DNA of 44,819 nucleotides from Bacteroidales bacterium (GTDB lineage Bacteria; Bacteroidota; Bacteroidia; Bacteroidales; UBA7960), in contig PWGY01000026.1 of the NCBI GenBank assembly GCA_003554665.1, positions 1 through 44,819 on the forward strand, in the 5' to 3' direction. Shown here in pieces: positions 1-7,494 of the stretch. Within the stretch, counting starts at the first letter, position 1, and every line of letters begins with the position of its first letter. The translations under genes and the position numbers were made by a program. The notes beneath the pieces were generated by a model. That model worked only from the letters and a program-made list of their open reading frames with translations. It had not been told where the DNA came from and searched no databases.

Positions 1-470
1 CGTCCCTGCTGGGCACGTCCAGCCCGGCTGTCAAAAATCACCCGCTGTTCTTCGGTAAGCAGCTCCCGGATTGCCTGACGATGATTCACATTTTCTTTCA
101 TCTGAGTGTTCCTCAGTTCAGTCATCTTATCAATTACATCGTTTACAGCGTTCATATCAGGTTCTGCTTCGGTCGTCAGGGAACGCTTGCGGGCACGCAA
201 TTCATCCATGGTGTTCCTGTGCCCTGTGTTCCGTTCAATCTGTTTCATGCGCAATGATTTAATTTCGGCCTCCTGTTCTTCAGAAAGATCCGGAATCATC
301 TGGCACACATCAGCAACCTGATGCCTTTCAGTGCGCTGTTCCGCGACTCGTTCGGAAAAACGTTGCTGCGGACGGACATCAGGAGCCCTGCGTCCACGCT
401 GACCAAAGGCGTCGGTGGAGAAAAGGAGGATCAGGGCAAGTAGTGATGCTATAAATACTTTGGTTTTCAT
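1..470 (-). CDS. Spy/CpxP-like periplasmic protein, cut by the left edge
   Basis: The minus strand is open from an ATG at 470 to the window edge (156 codons, C-terminus missing). The N-terminus is a clear signal peptide: two early lysines, then a hydrophobic stretch (about residues 5-18) and a likely cleavage site before GQRGRR near residue 24. The mature part is charged, predicted helical and rich in Gln, Arg and Glu. It carries two copies of an LTEEQ-like motif (DLSEEQ, then LLTEEQR about 75 residues later), the LTxxQ signature of the Spy/CpxP/heavy-metal-sensor superfamily. Members bind misfolded or metal-stressed envelope proteins in the periplasm. The assignment rests on this motif pair and the helical composition, so the exact role is open. 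It is divergent from the small membrane protein gene at 703. Confidence 0.6.
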   Translation of the reverse strand, partial: MKTKVFIASLLALILLFSTDAFGQRGRRAPDVRPQQRFSERVAEQRTERHQVADVCQMIPDLSEEQEAEIKSLRMKQIERNTGHRNTMDELRARKRSLTTEAEPDMNAVNDVIDKMTELRNTQMKENVNHRQAIRELLTEEQRVIFDSRAGRAQQG

Positions 471-514
471 AATAAATATCTTTTAAGGTTTTTTAATTTC
501 CATTCAACCCTTTG

Positions 515-528
515 ATACATTTCTGTAT
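515..528. repeat. Short inverted repeat ATACA-N4-TGTAT in a divergent intergenic region
   Basis: ATACATTTCTGTAT lies about 45 bases upstream of the Spy-like gene and 126 bases upstream of the -7 box for the next operon. It is a perfect 5+5 inverted repeat, a size compatible with a repressor or response-regulator site. The flanks are AT-rich, so a chance match is quite possible. Apart from this, the gap 471-629 shows no convincing promoter for the minus-strand gene. Confidence 0.2.
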
Positions 529-629
529 GAAAAGTTTAATGCAATATAAAAAAACCTTCGTAATATTTAAAATAACCAGAATTAGCTGGCTTCTGCATTC
601 TTCGCAAAACCACCGGCGGATACGCCAAA

Positions 630-661
630 GTTGCTGTTTCGGCATTTAATCTTTATTTTTG
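630..661 (+). promoter_or_regulatory. Bacteroidota-type promoter for the mutL operon
   Basis: GTTG at 630-633 (-33-like), a 20-base spacer, then TATTTTTG at 654-661, a perfect TAnnTTTG -7 box. Transcription would start near 668, about 35 bases before the small gene at 703. The TTG at 631 that opens the longest reading frame is part of this promoter and not a start codon. Confidence 0.65.
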
Positions 662-702
662 TAGCAGATAGGATTTCCGAAACGTATAACCCCCCTCTCC
701 TC

Positions 703-969
703 ATGGCACTGACATTTTTTAAAACCCCGCGCAACAAAAAATATGGCTACAAGCCAGTTTATTACGACAAAAAAAAGGAAGAAAGGGAAAAGCTGCAGAA
801 AGCGGCAATGGAAAAAAACGAAAAAAATTATGAACAGGCACTCAGAGATCGACTGCAAATGCGATGGAAGCGCTCCTCCGGTGCAAGAAGCAGGACAGCC
901 TCCAATCAGCGCCTTGTAATTATCCTTATCGTAATGTTTTTATTGCTTTACCTGATCTTTTTTATTTAA
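703..969 (+). CDS. Small C-terminally anchored membrane protein upstream of mutL
   Basis: An 88-residue protein starting MALTFFKTPR. The first ~60 residues are very basic and charged, with a KKKEEREKLQ-type helix. The last ~18 residues are almost entirely Val, Ile, Leu and Phe and form one membrane span at the extreme C-terminus, so the charged part should face the cytoplasm. The ATG at 703 is chosen over the TTG at 631 because that TTG lies inside the promoter and the region before 703 would be untranslated leader. It ends 24 bases before mutL and is probably co-transcribed with it. I do not recognise a characterised family. The tail-anchor layout and linkage to mutL are what can be seen. 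Confidence 0.65.
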   Translation: MALTFFKTPRNKKYGYKPVYYDKKKEEREKLQKAAMEKNEKNYEQALRDRLQMRWKRSSGARSRTASNQRLVIILIVMFLLLYLIFFI

Positions 970-993
970 ACTGCTTATAAAACCCATGACTGC

Positions 994-2835
994 ATGTCAG
1001 ACGTAATCAAGCTTCTGCCGGATTCCGTTGCCAACCAAATCGCAGCAGGCGAAGTTATTCAGCGACCCGCCTCTGCTGTTAAAGAACTGCTTGAGAATTC
1101 CATTGATGCCGGTGCAGACCATATCCGCCTTATTATCAAGGACGGGGGAAAAACCCTGATCCAGGTGACTGATAATGGATCCGGCATGACAGAAAGCGAC
1201 GCAGGGCTGTGTTTTGATCGCCATGCTACCTCCAAAATAACCCGTGCCGCAGACCTTTTCGCCATTCATACAATGGGGTTTCGGGGAGAAGCCCTTGCTT
1301 CCATTGCGGCCATTTCCAAAATTGAGCTTAAAACCCGCACCAGCGAGGCCGATGTGGGGACGATTGTTTTTGTGGATGCATCGAATATTCAGTCTCAGGA
1401 ACCATGCCCTTGTCCGGCCGGTACCAATATTTCTGTAAAAAACCTGTTTTACAACACCCCGGCCAGAAGAAATTTTTTGAAGTCGGACAATGTGGAGAAA
1501 AGGCATATACTTACAGAATTTCAGCGTGTGGCAATTGCAAGGCCCGATATCTCTTTTCAGTTTTTTCAAAACGATCAACTCACCCATCAGCTGGATAAGG
1601 GAAACCTGAAACAAAGGATTACAAGCCTTTTTGGCAGCAACTACAACCAACGCTTAATTCCTGTGGAAGAAGAAACACAGCTTTTAAAAGTCAGCGGGTT
1701 CACGGCAAAACCTGAATATTCCAAAAAGACCAGGGGTGAACAATTCTTTTTTGTGAACCAACGCTTTATACGGTCCCCCTATCTCAATCATGCCGTAGAG
1801 CAGGCATTTGAGGAGCTGATTCCGGAAGACACCTTTCCGGGCTTCTTTCTTTTCCTGGAAACCGATCCGGAACAAATTGATGTGAACGTCCATCCTACCA
1901 AAACGGAAATCAAATTTCAGGATGAGCGATTTGTTTACCAGGTTATTAAATCTGCAGTAAAACGCTCACTGGGTAAACATAATGTTTCACCGACACTGGA
2001 CTTCGAACAGGAAAGTGCCTTCGACAACATCATCACCGATAAAAACAGGCCGGTAAGGCCTCCGGGCGTCCATGTCAACCCCGATTACAACCCTTTTCAG
2101 CAGGAAAAAAGTTCGTACCAGGGAGGTAAATCACTAACCGGCCGGATAAACCCCAAACAATGGGAGCAATTGTTTCCGGGCCCGGAGGAGGTGCGTGAAG
2201 TTACCGGACAAACAAATGAAAAACAAACCATTATTAGCCCTGACTGGGAGGAAAGGAAGCAGGACAACGGACAAAAAAAGTTTTTCCAGCTTCACAACCG
2301 TTTCATACTGACTCCGGTGAAGTCAGGAATGATGGTTATTGATCAGCAAAGGGCACATGAAAGGGTACTGTTTGAAAAATATACAGACAGCATTGCCGGC
2401 AAGAGTGCGGGCTCCCAACAATTGCTGTTTCCCGAAAACATTCGCCTGAATGAGCAGGAAACCGAAATGCTGAAGGAAATCATTGAAGATATCCGCCAGC
2501 TGGGTTTTGAAATAAATCCGATTGGAAAATCCACCTTTGTGATCAATGCTGTTCCGGCAGGAATTTCCGAAGAGGGCTCCCTTCAGGAGTGCGTGGAAGA
2601 GATCCTGGAAAACATTCAGAAAAATCGTCTTGAACTGAAGGACGATAAGAAAACCAATGTCATCCGGTCTCTCGCAAAAAGACTTGCTGTAAAGCATGGG
2701 AAAGCCCTCACAGAGGAAGAAATGTCCGCCCTTGCAGATTCTCTTTTTGCCTGCAGGGCCCCCGAATATTCACCCGCCGGCAAACCTGTGCTCTCAATCA
2801 TTTCCTTGGAAGAACTGTCAGACAGGTTTAAATAA
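994..2835 (+). CDS. mutL: DNA mismatch repair protein MutL
   Basis: A 613-residue MutL, the ATPase that couples MutS mismatch recognition to strand incision and repair. The N-terminal GHKL ATPase has every hallmark: ELLENSIDAGA (near residue 35), DNGSGM, ATSKI and GFRGEAL. It is followed by the transducer domain with the NVHPTKTEI motif. A variable acidic linker spans about 335-430 and the C-terminal dimerisation domain starts near 430. There the endonuclease motif DQHA(x)2E(x)4E reads DQQRAHERVLFE from residue 450: the acidic positions are kept but the metal-ligand His is Gln. The later CPHGRP-type motif reads SPAGKP. Nicking activity is therefore doubtful from sequence alone. Second gene of the operon promoted at 654. 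Confidence 0.96.
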   Translation: MSDVIKLLPDSVANQIAAGEVIQRPASAVKELLENSIDAGADHIRLIIKDGGKTLIQVTDNGSGMTESDAGLCFDRHATSKITRAADLFAIHTMGFRGEALASIAAISKIELKTRTSEADVGTIVFVDASNIQSQEPCPCPAGTNISVKNLFYNTPARRNFLKSDNVEKRHILTEFQRVAIARPDISFQFFQNDQLTHQLDKGNLKQRITSLFGSNYNQRLIPVEEETQLLKVSGFTAKPEYSKKTRGEQFFFVNQRFIRSPYLNHAVEQAFEELIPEDTFPGFFLFLETDPEQIDVNVHPTKTEIKFQDERFVYQVIKSAVKRSLGKHNVSPTLDFEQESAFDNIITDKNRPVRPPGVHVNPDYNPFQQEKSSYQGGKSLTGRINPKQWEQLFPGPEEVREVTGQTNEKQTIISPDWEERKQDNGQKKFFQLHNRFILTPVKSGMMVIDQQRAHERVLFEKYTDSIAGKSAGSQQLLFPENIRLNEQETEMLKEIIEDIRQLGFEINPIGKSTFVINAVPAGISEEGSLQECVEEILENIQKNRLELKDDKKTNVIRSLAKRLAVKHGKALTEEEMSALADSLFACRAPEYSPAGKPVLSIISLEELSDRFK

Positions 2836-2846
2836 TACAGAAATCG

Positions 2847-2854
2847 TATTTTTG
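2847..2854 (+). promoter_or_regulatory. -7 element (TATTTTTG) upstream of the rhomboid-uvrB genes
   Basis: A perfect TAnnTTTG box 11 bases after the mutL stop. No TTTG-like -33 box is found at 19-21 bases. Transcription would begin near 2861, giving a leader of about 84 bases before the rhomboid gene at 2945. Confidence 0.45.
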
Positions 2855-2944
2855 CATTTCATTCCGGGATGATTTTTCAGGAAACACAAACTTTTTCTGT
2901 ACCGGAACGTTCCAATAAACATATATGAACCCGAAAATTCAGCA

Positions 2945-3694
2945 ATGTACAGATCCGCAGGTTTCAGTCTCATGCCCCCGGTGGTAAAGAATCTACTGAT
3001 TATTAATGGTTTATTCTTTCTGGCCACCTTATCATTCGGCAGCGCCTTTCACATCAATTTACTTGATGTGCTTGGATTATATATGCCCGGATCACCAGAT
3101 TTTGAGCCTTTTCAGCTGGTCACACATATGTTTATGCATGCCAATTTTTCCCACATTTTTTTCAATATGTTTGCCCTCTGGATGTTCGGCACAGCCATTG
3201 AAAACCTGATGGGATCCAGGCGGTTTCTTACCTATTACCTGATTACCGGTTTCGGAGCTGCATTCCTCCACCTTGGGGTCAACTACCTGGAGATGCTCAG
3301 CCTTCGCTCAGAACTGCTTGCTGCCGGCTATAGTGCAACAGACCTCCAAAGATTCGTTGAAACCGGCTCCTACAATATTATTTCAGGTGTATCGGAGCGT
3401 ACACTCGTGGGGTACCTGACTAAATATTTTATACCCACGGTTGGCGCATCCGGAGCGGTTTTTGGCATTCTGCTTGCATTCGGGATGTTTTTCCCAAACA
3501 GCTACATTTACCTTTTTTTCGCCATCCCCATCAAGGCAAAATACTTTGTGATGGCTTATGGTGCACTGGAGTTATTCTTTGGTATCGCCAATCGCCCGGG
3601 TGACAATGTAGCCCATTTTGCGCATCTGGGAGGAATGGTGTTTGGTTACCTGCTGATCAAATACTGGCGCAATCAAAGAAAGATTTTTTACTAA
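2945..3694 (+). CDS. Rhomboid-family intramembrane serine protease
   Basis: A 249-residue polytopic membrane protein. It has the rhomboid core: HMFMHANFSHIFFN at about residues 61-74 (the His/Asn-rich second helix), the catalytic serine in GASG (Ser169), and the catalytic histidine in AHLGG (His227). All residues needed for a Ser-His dyad are present, so it should cleave transmembrane segments in the inner membrane. An unusual feature is the ~45-residue soluble insertion between the third and fourth helices (about 115-160). The ATG at 2945 is chosen; an alternative at residue 10 (MPPVVKNLL) would lose only a short cytoplasmic tail. It is followed 19 bases later by a second, different rhomboid. 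Confidence 0.93.
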   Translation: MYRSAGFSLMPPVVKNLLIINGLFFLATLSFGSAFHINLLDVLGLYMPGSPDFEPFQLVTHMFMHANFSHIFFNMFALWMFGTAIENLMGSRRFLTYYLITGFGAAFLHLGVNYLEMLSLRSELLAAGYSATDLQRFVETGSYNIISGVSERTLVGYLTKYFIPTVGASGAVFGILLAFGMFFPNSYIYLFFAIPIKAKYFVMAYGALELFFGIANRPGDNVAHFAHLGGMVFGYLLIKYWRNQRKIFY

Positions 3695-3713
3695 CGGAGC
3701 TGATCACCTGCTT

Positions 3714-4607
3714 ATGCAAACAACATTGTTTCAAGAGATAAAAAACTTCTTTGCACGTGGCTCCGTGCTGGCCAGACTTATTGGATTCAATGTGGCCATA
3801 TTCGTGGCAGTCAACCTGATACGGGTCTTCTTTTTTCTCTGGAATGTAGAAGGGGCAGCTGATACCATGAGTCAATGGCTGGGAATCTCCTCTAATGTTC
3901 ATGTCGTCCTTCACCGGCCTTGGACCCTGATTACCTACATGTTCCTTCATTTTGACTTTCTGCACATTTTGTTCAATATGATCATACTTTATGTGGGCGG
4001 GAGGCTTTTCAGTGATTTTATCGGGCAGGACAGGTTGACTGCCACTTATTTACTTGGAGGACTTGCAGGTGCATTGTTCTATATTTTATCGTTCAATGTA
4101 TTCCCGGTTTTTGATGAGGTCGTTGCTTTTTCACTTGCCGTTGGTGCTTCTGCTTCTGTGCTTGCCATATTCATTGCCGTTGCAGCATATATGCCCAATT
4201 ACCAGCTTCCACTGTTGCTTTTCGGGCGAATCAGGCTAAAGTATATTGCCATTTTTTTCGTGGTTCTGGACCTGATAAGTATTGACCATAGCAATCCCGG
4301 TGGTCACCTTGCACATCTGGGCGGAGCTCTATGGGGATACACTTATGCCAGACTTCTGCGATCCGGACGGGATCCGGCAATGGTGCTGGGTTTTTACCTG
4401 GAAAAACTCGTCCGGTTTTTCCGAAAAAAACCAACCATGCGGGTTGAATACACCAGGGAACGCTACGTAAGTGATGAAGAGTATAACAAACAACGGGCCG
4501 ATCGGCAGAAAAAGATTGATCACATCCTTGATAAAATATCAAAACACGGTTACGATAGCCTTACCAGTGAGGAAAAACAGTTGTTATTTAAGATGGGAGA
4601 CAAATAA
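3714..4607 (+). CDS. Rhomboid-family protease with C-terminal DUF6576-like tail
   Basis: A 297-residue membrane protein with a rhomboid core: HFDFLHILFNM in helix 2 (about 79-90), the catalytic motif as GASA (Ser146) where most rhomboids have GASG, and the catalytic histidine in AHLGG (His201). The dyad is intact but the glycine after the serine is alanine, which could narrow the active site. After the last helix comes a basic cytoplasmic segment and a ~50-residue tail with SDEEYNKQR and SLTSEEKQLLF, the conserved tail often annotated DUF6576 in Bacteroidota rhomboids. It lies between another rhomboid and uvrB (3-base gap to uvrB), so all three are probably co-transcribed. Confidence 0.93.
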   Translation: MQTTLFQEIKNFFARGSVLARLIGFNVAIFVAVNLIRVFFFLWNVEGAADTMSQWLGISSNVHVVLHRPWTLITYMFLHFDFLHILFNMIILYVGGRLFSDFIGQDRLTATYLLGGLAGALFYILSFNVFPVFDEVVAFSLAVGASASVLAIFIAVAAYMPNYQLPLLLFGRIRLKYIAIFFVVLDLISIDHSNPGGHLAHLGGALWGYTYARLLRSGRDPAMVLGFYLEKLVRFFRKKPTMRVEYTRERYVSDEEYNKQRADRQKKIDHILDKISKHGYDSLTSEEKQLLFKMGDK

Positions 4608-4610
4608 CCC

Positions 4611-6635
4611 ATGCCATTCAGACTGACTTCCGAATTCTCCCCGACCGGCGACCAACCCGAAGCCATCCGGCAGCTTTCAGAAGGATTGTTGCAAGACCAA
4701 CCATTTCAGACATTGCTGGGTGTAACCGGATCGGGTAAAACATTCACCATAGCCAATGTGATCCAGGAAGTTCAGCGCCCCACCCTCGTTCTCAGCCATA
4801 ATAAAACCCTTGCTGCCCAGCTCTATGGGGAGTTCAGGCATTTTTTTCCGGACAATGCCGTTGAATATTTTGTTTCATATTACGACTACTATCAGCCGGA
4901 AGCTTATATTCCCACAACAAACACCTACATTGAAAAAGATCTTTCCATCAACGATGAAATCGAAAAATTGCGCCTGAGCGCTACCAGTGCTTTGCTATCG
5001 GGACGACGCGACGTGATTGTGGTCAGCTCTGTGTCTTGTATTTACGGCATTGGCAATCCGGATGACTTCAATGAGAACATCATTCGTCTGGCAACCGGAC
5101 AGATCATTGCCCGCAATAAATTATTACATCATCTTGTGGGTAGTTTATACAGTCGGACTGCCACAGAGTTTACCCGTGGAAAGTTTCGTGTTCAGGGAGA
5201 TACTGTAGATGTTTTTCCGGCCTACGCAGATACTGCCTACCGCATCGTTTTCTGGGGAGATGAAGTGGAGAGCCTTGTTTCCATAGATCCGGTCAGCGGA
5301 AAAACCATAGAAGAACTGGAAAACCTGGCCATTTACCCGGCCAACATTTTCGTAACCTCAAAAGAGCGCATGCAGTCTGCCATGCGCGCCATCCAGGATG
5401 ATCTGACTGAACAAACCGAATTTCTGAGAAATATAGGTAAGGAATTGGAGGCCAAAAGACTGGAAGACAGAGTAAACTATGACATGGAGATGATGCGTGA
5501 GCTGGGATATTGCCCGGGTATTGAGAATTATTCCCGTTATTTCGACGGACGGAGGCCCGGATCCAGACCGTTTTGCCTCCTTGATTATTTTCCGGAGGAT
5601 TACCTGATGGTCGTTGATGAGAGCCATGTTACCGTATCACAGGTTCATGCCATGTATGGTGGAGATTTTTCCCGGAAAAAAAACCTGGTTGAGTACGGAT
5701 TCCGTCTCCCGGCCGCCCTGGACAATCGCCCTCTGAAATTCGACGAGTTTGAAAGCCTCATGAATCAGGTGATATTTGTGAGCGCCACCCCGGGTGATTA
5801 TGAACTCCACAAAAGCGAAGGGATTGTCGTGGAACAGGTGATTCGTCCAACCGGCCTTCTTGAACCCCCTATTGATGTCAGGCCCAGCAAAAACCAGATC
5901 GATGACCTGCTGGAAGAGATCAATCAACGGAGCACACAAAATGAAAGGGTATTGGTTACCACGCTGACCAAGCGAATGGCTGAAGAACTTACCAAATACC
6001 TTACCAATGCAGGAATTACCTGCCGGTATATTCACTCGGATGTGGACACACTGGAACGGGTGGAAATCCTCAGAGACCTGAGGCTTGGTAATTTTGACGT
6101 ACTGGTGGGTGTAAACCTGCTCAGGGAAGGGCTGGACCTGCCGGAGGTATCACTGGTAGCAATTCTGGATGCCGACAATGAGGGCTTCCTCCGTTCAGAA
6201 CGCTCACTCATTCAGACCGCCGGACGTGCAGCAAGAAATATTCACAGCAAGGTGGTCATGTACGCTGACAATATCACCCGGTCAATGCAGGCGGCCATTG
6301 ATGAAACCAACAGAAAGCGGGAAAAACAGCAGAAATACAACGAAACCCACCAGATCACTCCGGCCCAGATCCGGAAATCAGTGGAGGCCATTCACGGACA
6401 AACCACTGTTGTCGACCGGCAGAGCGGAAAGAAAGCCTATGCAGAAGCAGAATCCACGAGCCTTGCAGCTGATCCCGTGGTACAATACATGGATAAAGAC
6501 CAGCTCCGCAAGGCAATCAACCGCACCAGAAAACAAATGGAGAAAGCAGCTAAAGAACTGGATTTCATGGAGGCTGCTGCCAACAGAGATGAGTTATATG
6601 CACTTGAAAAAGTATTTAACGAAAGATTTATGTAA
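4611..6635 (+). CDS. uvrB: Excinuclease ABC subunit B
   Basis: A 674-residue UvrB, the damage-verifying helicase-like subunit of nucleotide excision repair that receives the lesion from UvrA and recruits UvrC. Visible are the Walker A motif GVTGSGKT (about residues 37-44), the aromatic beta-hairpin segment YYDYYQPEAYIP that inserts between DNA strands, the DESHV Walker B motif, the helicase motif QTAGRAARN near 536, and the C-terminal UVR motif around 630-670 that contacts UvrC. Length is normal. The start follows the rhomboid stop by 3 bases and no Shine-Dalgarno is present, as is usual here. A 3-base gap separates it from the M23-like gene downstream. Confidence 0.98.
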   Translation: MPFRLTSEFSPTGDQPEAIRQLSEGLLQDQPFQTLLGVTGSGKTFTIANVIQEVQRPTLVLSHNKTLAAQLYGEFRHFFPDNAVEYFVSYYDYYQPEAYIPTTNTYIEKDLSINDEIEKLRLSATSALLSGRRDVIVVSSVSCIYGIGNPDDFNENIIRLATGQIIARNKLLHHLVGSLYSRTATEFTRGKFRVQGDTVDVFPAYADTAYRIVFWGDEVESLVSIDPVSGKTIEELENLAIYPANIFVTSKERMQSAMRAIQDDLTEQTEFLRNIGKELEAKRLEDRVNYDMEMMRELGYCPGIENYSRYFDGRRPGSRPFCLLDYFPEDYLMVVDESHVTVSQVHAMYGGDFSRKKNLVEYGFRLPAALDNRPLKFDEFESLMNQVIFVSATPGDYELHKSEGIVVEQVIRPTGLLEPPIDVRPSKNQIDDLLEEINQRSTQNERVLVTTLTKRMAEELTKYLTNAGITCRYIHSDVDTLERVEILRDLRLGNFDVLVGVNLLREGLDLPEVSLVAILDADNEGFLRSERSLIQTAGRAARNIHSKVVMYADNITRSMQAAIDETNRKREKQQKYNETHQITPAQIRKSVEAIHGQTTVVDRQSGKKAYAEAESTSLAADPVVQYMDKDQLRKAINRTRKQMEKAAKELDFMEAAANRDELYALEKVFNERFM

Positions 6636-6638
6636 ATA

Positions 6639-7331
6639 ATGGAACTATCGGATATACTGCATGTTAACCACCAAAAATTCCACCCGCTTTTTTCCCCTGA
6701 CCTTCAGCCGGAGAATACTTTAATCATTGATTTGTCTGAGGAAAACCGGACATTACACACACTGGACTTTACTGATACCTACGGCCTTCAACAGCTGATA
6801 TTTGATGAATTGGAGAAAAATAATGCTGTTTATGCCTATGGCGGTTATCTTGAAGACAGGGCTGTATACAGGCGCAGCCCTTTGTTTGCAGCGTCTGCTG
6901 ATCAGGCCCGCAGCATTCATCTGGGAACTGATATCTGGGCTGAAGCAAACACCCCGGTTTATTTGCCGTTTGAAGGGAAGATCCACAGCTTCCAAAACAA
7001 TGACAATTACGGGGATTATGGCCCGACCATCATCGTTGAACATCAACTTGAAGGTGCCAGGTTTTATACCTTATATGGCCATCTTACCGCAGATTCCCTG
7101 AACGAAAAAACAACTGGCACCGTTCTCAGCACCGGGGAGGTTCTCTGCCATATCGGAGATGCTCCGGTCAACGGTGACTGGCCCCCCCATCTGCATTTTC
7201 AGGTCATTGAAGACATGCAGGGTCTGCGCGGCGACTTCCCCGGGGTTTGCACCGGGCAGGAGATTGACCATTACCGGAAAATCTGCCCCGACCCGGGGGT
7301 ATTTTTCCAGAAGCTCAATCGGATCGGTTAA
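6639..7331 (+). CDS. M23-type metallopeptidase-like protein without a signal peptide
   Basis: A 230-residue protein whose C-terminal two thirds is an M23 (LytM/lysostaphin) fold. Zinc-ligand motifs are intact: HLGTD (His94, Asp98), LYGHL (His148) and HLHF (His184, His186). M23 enzymes normally cut peptidoglycan cross-bridges outside the cytoplasm. Here the N-terminus is acidic and polar, with no signal peptide or membrane span, so the product looks cytoplasmic. In other bacteria a similar domain is fused to class III aminotransferases; here it stands alone, 3 bases after uvrB. It may therefore act on something other than peptidoglycan, or be exported by an unseen route. The family call is firm and the role is not known. 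Confidence 0.8.
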   Translation: MELSDILHVNHQKFHPLFSPDLQPENTLIIDLSEENRTLHTLDFTDTYGLQQLIFDELEKNNAVYAYGGYLEDRAVYRRSPLFAASADQARSIHLGTDIWAEANTPVYLPFEGKIHSFQNNDNYGDYGPTIIVEHQLEGARFYTLYGHLTADSLNEKTTGTVLSTGEVLCHIGDAPVNGDWPPHLHFQVIEDMQGLRGDFPGVCTGQEIDHYRKICPDPGVFFQKLNRIG

Positions 7332-7423
7332 GAACCCATTCAGACCGAATAGAAACCGGATTGTACTGATACTCTGACCTATATCTTTCAACACAAAAAA
7401 AACATTCGACCTTCCACATATTT

Positions 7424-7455
7424 ATTGCTTTAAAGTAATATATCATATATTTTTG
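7424..7455 (+). promoter_or_regulatory. Promoter of the serine palmitoyltransferase gene
   Basis: ATTG at 7424-7427, a 20-base spacer, and TATTTTTG at 7448-7455. This is one of the best Bacteroidota-type promoters in the window. Transcription should start near 7462, about 33 bases before the ATG at 7495. Confidence 0.7.
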
Positions 7456-7494
7456 CAGGGATGATTCACTTCATTCACCAATTATCTTAATGTA

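Noticed and set aside
997..1650. 217-codon minus-strand frame inside mutL
   Set aside because: Shadow of the GHKL ATPase domain on the opposite strand.
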